Shown: piece after piece, positions 17,225-25,711 of the stretch | Layout: every line of letters begins with the position of its first letter | Numbering within the stretch: the stretch's first letter is position 1 | Source: Bog-366 sp963722555 | GTDB taxonomy: Bacteria > Acidobacteriota > Terriglobia > UBA7540 | DNA: 64,000 bases | Reading direction: 5' to 3' | Assembly (NCBI GenBank): GCA_963722555.1 | Contig: CAVRNQ010000007.1 | Coordinates: 1,178,001-1,242,000 of the forward strand | Program-made: the position numbers and the translations under genes | Notes under the pieces: model-generated | Told to the model about the DNA's origin: nothing | The model's database searches: none | The model's input: only the letters and a program-made list of their open reading frames with translations

Positions 17225-19456
17225 ATGGCAACCCGGCTCAAACTTCTGACCAAGACTACGGCCTCGCCGGAGGAGATAGATCTCATCCTACGGGCCGCGC
17301 ATGCCGATCCCTTCCACATCCTGGGGATGCATTTGGTTGAGGTGGAAGGCAAGCCAGCCGTGGTGGTGCGCGCTTTCCTGCCGCGAGCGGATCAAGCCTG
17401 GGTAGTCCGCGGGCCAGGCGAGGGGGACGTCGTGCCGCTCCAGCGAGTTCACGCGGCGGGATTTTTCGAAGCGGTGTTCCCCGGCGAGCAGGCCGTGTTC
17501 CCCTATCGCCTGCGGACGGACTACGGTGGCCAGTACGAGTTCGACGATCCCTACCGGTTCCCGCCGGTGCTTTCCGACTTCGATCTCCACTTGCTGGCGG
17601 AGGGTACGCATTACAACGCCTACCAGAAGCTAGGTGCACACCTGACGGAAATCGCCAGCGTGCGTGGCGTGGCGTTTGCAGTGTGGGCGCCGAATGCCCA
17701 ACGCGTCAGCGTGGTAGGCAACTTCAATTATTGGGACGGCCGGCGTCACCCCATGCGCGTGCGCGGCGCTACCGGTGTGTGGGAACTCTTTATTCCCGGG
17801 CTGCGCGAAGGCGAGATTTACAAGTTCGAAATCAAGGGGCGCTACAAGAACTACTTGGGGCTGAAGACCGATCCTTACGGCTTCTACATGGAGGTGCGGC
17901 CCAAGACCGCCTCGATTGTTTACGACATCGACCGCTACACCTGGCACGACCAGGCCTGGATGGCGGAGCGCACGGTTCGGCAGAGCTTGGACGCGCCGCT
18001 GGCGATTTACGAAGTCCACCTGGGTTCGTGGCGCCGGGAACTGGAAGAGACTCATCGCGTCCTGAACTATCGCGACCTGGCCGAACAACTGGCGGACTAC
18101 GTCCAGAAGCTGGGCTACACCCACGTGCAGCTGCTGCCGGTGATGGAGCATCCGCTGGATGAATCGTGGGGTTACCAGACCACCGGCTATTTCGCCCCCA
18201 CCAGTCGCCACGGTACACCGGAAGATTTCATGTACTTTGTTGATTACCTGCACCAGCGTGGGATCGGCGTGATCCTGGACTGGGTGCCGGCGCATTTCCC
18301 TTCTGACGCCCACGGGCTGGCGTTCTTCGATGGCACGCACCTTTACGAGCACGAGGATCCGCGCCTGCGCGAGCACCCGGATTGGGGCACGCGCATCTTC
18401 AACTACGGTCGCACTGAGGTGAGGGACTTTCTCTGGACGAGTGCGCTTTTCTGGCTGGAGAAATATCACGTGGACGGCCTGCGCGTGGACGCGGTGGCCT
18501 CGATGCTCTATTTGGACTACTCGCGCAAGACCGGGGAATGGGTGCCGAACGCCTTCGGGGGCAATGAGAACCTGGACGCCATCGACTTCCTCAAGCGCTT
18601 CAACGAACTGACCCACCAGCAGCATCCTGGCACCCTGACCATCGCCGAGGAATCGACCGCGTGGCCGATGGTTTCGCGGCCCACCTACGTCGGCGGATTG
18701 GGCTTCAGCCTGAAGTGGAATATGGGCTGGATGCACGACATGTTGCACTATTTCTCCAAGAACCCGGTCTTCCGCAAGTACGAGCAAAATCACCTGACCT
18801 TCTCGTTGCTCTACGCGTTCAACGAGAATTTTGTGCTGGTGCTTTCGCACGACGAGGTGGTACACGGCAAACGCTCCCTGATCGCGAAAATGCCGGGCGA
18901 TTACTGGCAGCAGTTTGCGAACCTGCGCTCCCTGTACGCTTTTCTCTACGCGCATCCGGGGAAGAAGATGCTCTTCATGGGTGGAGAACTGGGACAGTGG
19001 AACGAATGGAATGCCGCCCAGAGCCTGGACTGGAACCTGCTTGAGTATGAGCCCCACCGCAAGTTGCAGGAACTGGTCGCCGAACTCAACCACCTTTACC
19101 GCGCGGAGCAGGCGCTCCACGAAATCGATTTCGAATACGCGGGATTCGAGTGGGTTGATTTTCGCGATGCGGACAATTCCGTGATCGCTTTCCAGCGAAA
19201 AGGGAAAACGCCGGGCGACCACCTGATCGTGGTGTGCAACTTCACGCCCGTGCCGCGCCCGGATTATCGGGTGGGTGTGCCGGAGATGTGCTTCTATCGC
19301 GAGATTCTGAATACCGATGAGGTGAGATTCGGCGGCAGTGGCGTAACCCATGCCCCGGGCCGCCAAGCCCTCCCCTATGCCTGGCAGAACCAGCCCTGCC
19401 ACGTGGAACTGACCCTGCCGCCCTTGGGCGTGATTTACCTGAAACCGCAGAGGTAG
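17225..19456 (+). CDS. glgB: 1,4-alpha-glucan branching enzyme
   Basis: Glycogen branching enzyme of family GH13 (743 residues, normal length). An N-terminal carbohydrate-binding CBM48-like half (DPFHILGMH..., AVWAPNAQRVSVVGNFN) precedes the catalytic barrel. Active-site elements are visible: DGLRVDAV with nucleophile D422, the acid/base glutamate in IAEEST (475/476), and LSHDEVVHGK. It forms alpha-1,6 branches in glycogen. No other glg gene is in the window, so the rest of the pathway lies elsewhere. The ATG at 17225 follows a MITE-like repeat by 43 bases; a GGG-rich ribosome site (AAAATGGGTAG) is close by. Confidence 0.97.
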   Translation: MATRLKLLTKTTASPEEIDLILRAAHADPFHILGMHLVEVEGKPAVVVRAFLPRADQAWVVRGPGEGDVVPLQRVHAAGFFEAVFPGEQAVFPYRLRTDYGGQYEFDDPYRFPPVLSDFDLHLLAEGTHYNAYQKLGAHLTEIASVRGVAFAVWAPNAQRVSVVGNFNYWDGRRHPMRVRGATGVWELFIPGLREGEIYKFEIKGRYKNYLGLKTDPYGFYMEVRPKTASIVYDIDRYTWHDQAWMAERTVRQSLDAPLAIYEVHLGSWRRELEETHRVLNYRDLAEQLADYVQKLGYTHVQLLPVMEHPLDESWGYQTTGYFAPTSRHGTPEDFMYFVDYLHQRGIGVILDWVPAHFPSDAHGLAFFDGTHLYEHEDPRLREHPDWGTRIFNYGRTEVRDFLWTSALFWLEKYHVDGLRVDAVASMLYLDYSRKTGEWVPNAFGGNENLDAIDFLKRFNELTHQQHPGTLTIAEESTAWPMVSRPTYVGGLGFSLKWNMGWMHDMLHYFSKNPVFRKYEQNHLTFSLLYAFNENFVLVLSHDEVVHGKRSLIAKMPGDYWQQFANLRSLYAFLYAHPGKKMLFMGGELGQWNEWNAAQSLDWNLLEYEPHRKLQELVAELNHLYRAEQALHEIDFEYAGFEWVDFRDADNSVIAFQRKGKTPGDHLIVVCNFTPVPRPDYRVGVPEMCFYREILNTDEVRFGGSGVTHAPGRQALPYAWQNQPCHVELTLPPLGVIYLKPQR

Positions 19457-19605
19457 GCAACGGTCGAGAGTCAGTCGCTGCTGAGAGAGCGGCCAGATTC
19501 CTCAAATGCGACCACGTTTCACACGACACTGTTAATACTAAGTTGCTTTCATGGAGATACTATTGCCGACGCGAAGCATCACGTTAGGTGGGTGACTGTT
19601 CATCA

Positions 19606-19742
19606 CCCCTCACCCGGCCCGCGCCGGCTGGTGAAAGCGCCGGTCGCGGCCCACCCTCTCCCCTCGGGAGAGGGCGGAAATCTCGAATCCCAGCCCTCTC
19701 CCTTGGGGAGAGGGGGGCCGACGGAGGAGGCCGGGTGAGGGG
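19606..19742. repeat. CCCTCACCCGGC / GCCGGGTGAGGG hairpin element
   Basis: A 137-base element with inverted ends CCCCTCACCCGGC and GCCGGGTGAGGGG, carrying two inner hairpins of the CCCTCTCCC/GGGAGAGGG kind. A shorter relative is at 23398-23443. It lies in the 498-base spacer between convergent glgB and the TIM-barrel gene, where it may also act as a bidirectional terminator. No gene is evident in the remainder of this spacer. Confidence 0.75.
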
Positions 19743-19954
19743 TCTTTCCCTTTACCCTGGAGCGGCTGCCCAACATGGCTTTCTGCGCTCGCGTTAGTAC
19801 CCTGTTGAATGCGACTTAGTATAAGGAGCTTCTTCAAACCGATTTAGTTTTGCCGTTTTCAGGCGCGGCCTCGCATGAGATTCCGGGACGTTACGAGGAG
19901 GCCGCCCCTGCGACCCCCTCGTCAGGATCCTGAGAGAATAGTGGCCTGGCACCC

Positions 19955-20887
19955 TCAAAGACCCAATACCAGCTTATCGACGCGCTTGCTCAAGTCGCGC
20001 AGGTACGCCTCGTCGCCGGCTTCCAGCTCAGTCGTTGCGTAGCCAGTGTAACCGACGTCTGCAAGCGCTTTGCGCACCGCGGCCCAATCGATATCACCGT
20101 CCCCGAGGTTTACGAAATTCGCGGTGACCGGGCTCCAGCCCTTGCCCATCTTAAAGTCCTTCAGGTGGATCTTCGCGATGCGGTTGCCGAGGGTGTGTAT
20201 CCAGTCCTGGGGATACCCGTAGAACACCACGTTCCCGACGTCGAAGTACGCCTTGATCCAGGGGCTTTTGAACTCGTCCACGTACTTCGCCATTTCGAGC
20301 GGGCTGAGCAGAAACTTGTTCCACACTTCTTCAATGCCGATGACGACCTTCAATTCTTCCGCCAGCGGGATAAGCGTGCGGATCTGCTTCTGGGAGCGCG
20401 TCCAGGCGTCCTTGTAACTGGTCTCGGGATTGACGACCCCCGGGACCAGCAGCACAGCATCCGCGCCCCAGAGCTTGGCGTTGTGGAGCGAAGTCTTCAT
20501 GCCGTCCAGCGACTTCTGCACCACGGCGGGGTCGTTCGAGGAGAGCGGATTATCCCAGTGCGCCATATTCATCACGGAATGAATGCGGACCTTGGCATCA
20601 TCCGCGGCCTTCTTGATCTCCTCGGCCTCTTTCAGGTCCTTGACGGTCTGGCCTTCCACGGCCTCAAAGCCCACATCGCGGGCCAGCTTGAAGCGGTCGG
20701 CATAGCTCAACTGTTTCGGCAGCATGTCGATCTGCACGGCCTTCTTGATGCGCCCGGCGGCAGGAGCTGCGGCGGGGGGCGCGCCGGCAAGGGTGGCGGC
20801 GGCCGAACCCAACGAGGCCAGCGGGGCCGCGCACGCGGCACCCACGGAAATCTTCAGGAAATCTCGACGCGAAGAATGTTGCTTCAT
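19955..20887 (-). CDS. Tat-exported sugar phosphate isomerase/epimerase-like TIM barrel
   Basis: A 310-residue xylose-isomerase-like TIM-barrel protein. The N terminus SRRDFLKISVGAACAAPLASLGS is a twin-arginine signal with an alanine-rich region behind it, so the protein acts in the periplasm. Metal-binding positions of the AP-endonuclease-2 fold are visible: E in IGIEEVWN, D in AYFDVGN, H in KIHLKDF and E in TTELEAG. It is the last of three minus-strand genes with Gfo/Idh and DUF1080 genes, a grouping known for 3-keto-glycoside conversion. Its substrate is not evident. Confidence 0.88.
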   Translation of the reverse strand: MKQHSSRRDFLKISVGAACAAPLASLGSAAATLAGAPPAAAPAAGRIKKAVQIDMLPKQLSYADRFKLARDVGFEAVEGQTVKDLKEAEEIKKAADDAKVRIHSVMNMAHWDNPLSSNDPAVVQKSLDGMKTSLHNAKLWGADAVLLVPGVVNPETSYKDAWTRSQKQIRTLIPLAEELKVVIGIEEVWNKFLLSPLEMAKYVDEFKSPWIKAYFDVGNVVFYGYPQDWIHTLGNRIAKIHLKDFKMGKGWSPVTANFVNLGDGDIDWAAVRKALADVGYTGYATTELEAGDEAYLRDLSKRVDKLVLGL

Positions 20888-21045
20888 GATGACCTCCAGC
20901 TACGGCTGCGTCCGTGATGAGCGGGACCCTTCGCCCCGCACCCTGGGGATCGCCACGTTGCAGCCGAGCGAAATGGGCGGGCAACCGCTGGAATCGTCCC
21001 CGAACCTCGGGTGGTTTTCTCAGCCGTCGCCTCGCCGGATGAACC

Positions 21046-22326
21046 TTACGCGAACTTCGTGATATCTATTTTTGGATCCAGCACTTCCTTTGACTTTTGC
21101 AGTTCTTCCCAGGTGATCAGCTTGCCCGTGTAGGCCGCCGTGCGGCCCAGCATGGCGCTCATGGCCGATTCCGCGCCTTGCGCGGCCTGGTTCTGGAACT
21201 GGCCGCTGGAAATGCTGGCGACGAAGCCCTTCTGTTTTTCGGGGTCGGCCTGATCGAGCGAGCCCTTAAACGTTCCCGCCGCGGAGAATTGCTCGCCTTC
21301 TTTGGCGCCGCCCAACCCCGCGTCCCATTTGTTCTTGCCGGCGATATTGACCCGCGAGTCGTAGTGCGACTCGGAAACCCCGTCGGTCCCGAAGAGCTGT
21401 ACGCAAGCGTCGAAGTTGGGGTTGTCGAATTGGGTCGAGCCGAAGCTGATCTGCACATCGCCGGGATAGGTAAAGACCAGGTTGAAGTTGTCCGAGCAAT
21501 CGCCGGCATCGGTGCGCGCCTTACGTCCGTGCGCACCCACGGCTTTCACCGGGTGCCCCCCGAGCATCCAGTTGCACATGTCGATGACGTGGATGTTCTG
21601 CTCCACGATGATGTCGCCCGAGAGTTTGATGTCCCAAACCCAGTTGCGCAGCCGCTTCTCTTCGGCCGAGGCGCCGGGCCATTCGGGCCGGTCGATGTGA
21701 CCGCAATAGTAATAGGCAAGGCCGCACGCGATTTTCCCGAGCGCGCCATCCTGGATGCGGCGGGTCAGTTCAACCATGGGCGGCGCCACACGAATCTGAA
21801 ATCCCACGGCGAGACTCAGCTTGCCCTGGACCTTTTCACCAATCTTTATGACGTGGTGCGCTCCTGGAACATCGATGGCCACAGGCTTTTCGCAATAGAC
21901 GTGCTTGCCCGCATCGACCACTGTCTCCAGGTGGTGCGGATGGAAGTAAGGCGGCGTGGTGATGAGAATGAAGTCCACTTCTTTCGAAGCGACGATTTCC
22001 TTGTAGGCGTTGGGGCCTTTGTAGAGTTGGGCAGAGTCGATGGCCGCGTAGCCCTTCGCCTGCTGGATTTCGTCGAAGTGTTTGTGCGCGGCGTCGAGTT
22101 GGTCGCCGAAAAGATCTGCGAGGGCCGTGACCCGCGCCCCGGCATCTTGCACGAAGCCCGAACCCACCGCCGTGCCGCGGCCGCCACAGCCGAGAATTCC
22201 GAAGCGAACCTGGGAATTCGCCGCTGTCCCGCGCACCAGTTGCGGCTTCATGATCATAAAGCTCGCTGCCGCCGCGGCCCCCAGGAATTCCCTTCGGCCA
22301 AGCTTGCTCTTGCTTTGATCGATCAT
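21046..22326 (-). CDS. Tat-exported Gfo/Idh/MocA family oxidoreductase
   Basis: A 426-residue NAD(P)-dependent sugar oxidoreductase. The signal GRREFLGAAAAASFM is of the twin-arginine type, so it is probably folded with its cofactor before export. The Rossmann motif is FGILGCGGRGTAVG and the family motif CEKPVAID lies at about 150. AAAGGAGG stands just before the ATG at 22326. Such proteins oxidise a glycoside C3-hydroxyl to a keto group; the adjacent DUF1080 protein would cleave the product. It is 113 bases downstream of the DUF1080 gene and 158 bases before the isomerase gene. Confidence 0.92.
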   Translation of the reverse strand: MIDQSKSKLGRREFLGAAAAASFMIMKPQLVRGTAANSQVRFGILGCGGRGTAVGSGFVQDAGARVTALADLFGDQLDAAHKHFDEIQQAKGYAAIDSAQLYKGPNAYKEIVASKEVDFILITTPPYFHPHHLETVVDAGKHVYCEKPVAIDVPGAHHVIKIGEKVQGKLSLAVGFQIRVAPPMVELTRRIQDGALGKIACGLAYYYCGHIDRPEWPGASAEEKRLRNWVWDIKLSGDIIVEQNIHVIDMCNWMLGGHPVKAVGAHGRKARTDAGDCSDNFNLVFTYPGDVQISFGSTQFDNPNFDACVQLFGTDGVSESHYDSRVNIAGKNKWDAGLGGAKEGEQFSAAGTFKGSLDQADPEKQKGFVASISSGQFQNQAAQGAESAMSAMLGRTAAYTGKLITWEELQKSKEVLDPKIDITKFA

Positions 22327-22439
22327 TTCGAATCCTCCTTTAATCCGGTTGAAAGCTGAGTATCAAGAGTTTCTCCGGCCCGCGCTCAAGATGCGGGCTA
22401 CCCCTCCGAAGCTTGCCGCCCCTCACCTGCCTGGCTTGC

Positions 22440-23096
22440 TCATTTCGGACCGGCAGCGCCGGGGTTCACCGAAAGCGGCAGGACGTAAATATCCTTGAAG
22501 TGGATTTTCACACCACCGCCGGTGTGAAGCTGCAAACCGATGATGCCATTCGTGAACTTGGGATCCGGATCCAGAAAGTCCACGCACTGCACTCCGTTCA
22601 GCCGCGTCACGTAATGGCGGCCTTCCACAGCAATTTCGAGATCGTTCCACTCCCGCGCCTTGATGGCCTTCTCACCGGCGGGCGTGGGCAGCGCCACCCA
22701 GCCTCGACGGCCGCTCTCGTAGATCCCGCCCGTGTGCCGGGTGGGATCGACTTCCACCTGCATCCCCTCAATATCCGGGCCGGTCTCGGGCGAATTACCG
22801 GTAATGGTCGAGCGCGTGAACACCCCGCTGTTGCCATCGGTTTCGCACTTGAACTTCAGACGCAGCACGTAATCACTGTAGGTGCTTTCTGTGGTGAGGT
22901 AGCCGTAATGGCCCACGGTGCTCTCGCCCAGAATTGTACCGTCCTCTACCACCCACTTCTCCTGCCCGTTGTTTTTCCAGCCACTCAGGTCCTTGCCGTT
23001 GAATAGCGAGATCCAGCCATTCCCCGCAGGCGCCTGAGCCCCTGCTTGCGCAGCCAGCAAGAACCCGCCGAATAGAACCGCTAGCAATCGTTTGAT
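22440..23096 (-). CDS. DUF1080 (3-keto-disaccharide hydrolase family) secreted protein
   Basis: A concanavalin-like DUF1080 protein; members cleave 3-keto-glycosides. The body begins GWISLFNGKDLSGWKNN and carries NSGVFTRS and HTGGIYES, all standard for the family. The signal peptide reads (I)KRLLAVLFGGFLLAAQAGAQA. The right start is odd: AAGGAG lies seven bases before an ATC codon at 23096, exactly where ATG would be expected, and the next in-frame starts are TTG at 23087 or far upstream (ATG at 23204) without such a site. I give the ATC as the boundary (218 residues). The frame is open to 23387. Confidence 0.85.
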   Translation of the reverse strand: MKRLLAVLFGGFLLAAQAGAQAPAGNGWISLFNGKDLSGWKNNGQEKWVVEDGTILGESTVGHYGYLTTESTYSDYVLRLKFKCETDGNSGVFTRSTITGNSPETGPDIEGMQVEVDPTRHTGGIYESGRRGWVALPTPAGEKAIKAREWNDLEIAVEGRHYVTRLNGVQCVDFLDPDPKFTNGIIGLQLHTGGGVKIHFKDIYVLPLSVNPGAAGPK

Positions 23097-23397
23097 GTCG
23101 GAACTCCTTGAACCCTTTTTGTCCCCAGCGGGCGCGCGGACGCTCGCGACCACTGTCGATCTGAAGCCACAGTGAACGAGACGATAATAGTCAAGACTGG
23201 CCATGAAATCCAGTGGAAGAAAGCCAGGGGCGATTTTGCCTGGAAGTCTGCCGAAGACCGGTGCCTGGATCCACCCTTTGGCCACACCCACGAATGACGA
23301 GATTCTTCGCTGTCCGCCGTGGCAGATCCCACTCATCGCCGCGCGCGGGCGAAGGGAGAGTACGAGAGAAAGGAGAGTGTCGGCCAAAATCTACGGC

Positions 23398-23443
23398 CCT
23401 CTCCCCTTGCGGGAGAGGGTGGCGCGCAGCGCCGGGTGAGGGG
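23398..23443. repeat. CCCTCTCCC/GGGAGAGGG hairpin repeat
   Basis: CCCTCTCCC-CTTGC-GGGAGAGGG followed by GCGCCGGGTGAGGGG, a shorter relative of the element at 19606-19742. It begins a 600-base block of repeats between the DUF1080 gene and the divergent DUF4832 gene. Confidence 0.7.
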
Positions 23444-23526
23444 CGCCCGCGAGACTCCTCATGGTCAACAATAATGCGGGACCAAGCCTGGATTTCTCAC
23501 CACAGAATTGGAAGGGCGCGGCTTTG

Positions 23527-23683
23527 CAGGCTGCGGAAAAACGCTCCGATGCTGTCATCCTGAGCGAAGCGAAGGACCCCTGTATTTGAATTCTCAAGCA
23601 AATACAGAGGTCCTTCCTTCGTTTCACTCAGGACCGGCTTCGCCTCCTCAGGATGACACTGTGAGGGGTTTTTCCGCAGCCTG
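23527..23683. repeat. TGTCATCCTGAGC element, copy 1
   Basis: 157 bases with inverted ends CAGGCTGCGGAAAAA and TTTTTCCGCAGCCTG. Inside, TGTCATCCTGAGCGAAGCGA is answered by TCAGGATGACA near the right end, so the whole can fold as one long hairpin. A diverged copy lies at 44240-44459. A further 33-base segment at 23826-23858 is repeated inverted at about 44214-44246, next to that second copy, so the two loci share more than one block. Confidence 0.8.
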
Positions 23684-23723
23684 TTTAGCCCCGCCGTTCG
23701 AAGGCCTTCCTGACTATTCCCGT

Positions 23724-23773
23724 GTCCCGGGCCCCGCGCAGCTTGCGGCCGCAAGCTGCGCGGGGCCCGGGAC
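23724..23773. repeat. Perfect 50-base palindrome without loop
   Basis: The 25 bases 23724-23748 (starting GTCCCGGGCCCCGCGC) are the exact reverse complement of 23749-23773, centred on a NotI-like GCGGCCGC. There is no spacer. It sits between two repeat elements in a gene-free stretch. Another hairpin, GGCGGGG/CCCCGCC, follows near 23800. Such long uninterrupted palindromes are unstable in many bacteria, so this may be a young event or an assembly product. Confidence 0.85.
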
Positions 23774-23990
23774 GAACACAGGGCGGGAGCCGCGATTTCG
23801 GCGGGGCTGAAGCCCCGCCCTTCCGGCAGCCCCCCAAAACCGTTCCAGCGTGGTGAGAAACCCGGGCTTAGCCTCATGTGGAGCGTCCTCTACTCTCGGG
23901 TCTCCGAGCGGCGTCGATCTCTGCTTGCAGCTTCTATCGGCAGGAGTAGAATGCCTGAGGTCAAAGTCCTTACAAGGAAGGCCTGGTGAC

Positions 23991-25394
23991 ATGTTACGAA
24001 GATTTGTTTTGCTCTTGATCAGCTTGTTAACCGCTGCCGCCGCTGCGACCGCCCAGAGTAGCACGGTGGTTATCCGCCCGAAGGAGATTGACGCGGTGCT
24101 GGTGAATCCGGGGATGGGGATTCAGACGTTCCAGCGCTTCAATGGGGATGCGATCAACGCGGGGCTGGGATGGTCGGAAGAAGGCCCCGTCGGAAAGTTG
24201 GCGCCGGCAGCAGGAGCGGTGGATTTCCCCGCGTCCTCCATTTCCTATTGCCGCTGGTTCTGGGAGACGCTCGAACCGGAGCAGGGGAAGGTGCGCTGGG
24301 AGATTCTGGACGAAGCCTTGCGCCAGGCGCACGCACATCATCAAACGCTGGCGATCCGGCTGATGCCCTACGACGAGAAGCACCCGTTGCCGGAGTGGTA
24401 TCGGACGTCGGGGGCGCGGCGGGCGAATCAGGCGACGGACAAGGACGGGGAAATCTGGCAGCCGGACTTTGCGGACCCGTTGTACCTGAAGCATTGGGGA
24501 GCGGTGGTGGCCGCGGCAGGGGAGCGCTACGACGGGCATCCGGATTTGGACAGCGTGGATATCTCCTCGGTGGGTTACTGGGGCGAAGGTTGGAGCCCCT
24601 ACATGCCGGTGTTCGAGGCGCAGAAGAAACTGGTGGATATCTGGCTGGAAGCGTTCCGGCGCACGCCGCTGCTGATGAACTTCGACCAAGAAAAAGCCCT
24701 GGCGTACGGGACCCAGCAGGGCGCGGGTTGGCGGCTCGACTGCTGGGGCGATATGCGGCTTTCCTCCGGCGATCCACATTTCCCAGCGGAGATGTTGGAC
24801 ATTTATCCGCAACAAGTGGTGCGAGCCGGAATTCAAGACATCGGGTTGCGCAGTCCGGTGTCGCTTGAAGCCTGTTGGGTACCGGGATACTGGAAGCAGC
24901 AGGGGTGGGACCTCAATTACATACTGGCCCAGGCGTTGCGCTGGCACGTGTCGTCGGTGAACATCAAGTCGTCGGCCATCCCACCGGAGTGGAAGAAGGC
25001 CTTCGACGAGTTTCAGAAGAAGATGGGCTACCGTTTCATCCTGCGGCGGCTGGAGTATCCGCAAGTCGTTCTGGCCGGCACGATGCAACCGTTGCACATG
25101 TGGTGGCTCAACGCGGGAGTGGCGTCGGTTTACCGTCAGTACGAGCTGGCCATGGAACTGCGTTCGGCCAGCAGCAGCGCGGAAATCAAGTTGCCGGTGG
25201 ACGTGCGCAAGTGGCTGCCCGGCGACGCGGTATTCGACGGCACTGTCTGTATTCCCGAAAGTTTGAAGCCGGGAAGCTACCGCCTGCGCGTGGCGCTGCT
25301 GGACCCGCGCACCGGGCAGCCGGCCATCAAGCTCGCCATCGAGGGTCTCGAGCCCGACGGCTGGTACGACCTTGCGCCGATCGAGGTCCGGTGA
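23991..25394 (+). CDS. Secreted DUF4832-type TIM-barrel protein (putative glycoside hydrolase)
   Basis: A 467-residue secreted protein with signal MLRRFVLLLISLLTAAAAAT. The ATG at 23991 follows AAGGAAGG; the longer frame to 23850 runs into repeats. The core looks like a GH42/GH-A-type barrel: NPGMGIQTFQRF, the RWEILDEALRQAH block, VDISSVGYWGEGW (candidate acid/base region) and a final beta domain (KLPVDVRKWLPGDAVFDG ... PGSYRLRVALLDP) of the DUF4832 kind. It is divergent from the DUF1080 cluster across repeats. The substrate is unknown, but the context suggests plant or microbial glycans. Confidence 0.78.
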   Translation: MLRRFVLLLISLLTAAAAATAQSSTVVIRPKEIDAVLVNPGMGIQTFQRFNGDAINAGLGWSEEGPVGKLAPAAGAVDFPASSISYCRWFWETLEPEQGKVRWEILDEALRQAHAHHQTLAIRLMPYDEKHPLPEWYRTSGARRANQATDKDGEIWQPDFADPLYLKHWGAVVAAAGERYDGHPDLDSVDISSVGYWGEGWSPYMPVFEAQKKLVDIWLEAFRRTPLLMNFDQEKALAYGTQQGAGWRLDCWGDMRLSSGDPHFPAEMLDIYPQQVVRAGIQDIGLRSPVSLEACWVPGYWKQQGWDLNYILAQALRWHVSSVNIKSSAIPPEWKKAFDEFQKKMGYRFILRRLEYPQVVLAGTMQPLHMWWLNAGVASVYRQYELAMELRSASSSAEIKLPVDVRKWLPGDAVFDGTVCIPESLKPGSYRLRVALLDPRTGQPAIKLAIEGLEPDGWYDLAPIEVR

Positions 25395-25711
25395 CGATTT
25401 TGGATGTTGGGTCAGCAAAGCGGGCGAGGGTGGATGGGGACATCAGGCAGTAAGCACTGGGCAGGGGGGGCGAGCGCCTTGCGGGAGTCCCGGCGGAGTG
25501 GGGAAAGCTGCAGGGCAGTAGGTAGAAGAACCTGCTCCCTTACCCAGCGCGGTGTCTTCCCCTGCGGACTTGGGAAGACGTCCGGATTTTCTTGGCCTCA
25601 CAGAAACCCTGGGCGTTTTCGAATCGTCTAAGCAGGTTTGGGTTATTCTATGAAGGGTTCAATGAGGTACGGCAAGATGCAACGAGACTGTTTGAGGAGT
25701 GTGGCGCGCCC
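25395..25711. other. Intergenic region upstream of the efflux operon
   Basis: 317 bases. No repeat, gene or clear promoter was found. A frame from 25592 joins the TolC-type gene in phase, but its first 40 residues lack the hydrophobic signal that begins at 25712, so it is taken as untranslated. Confidence 0.4.
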
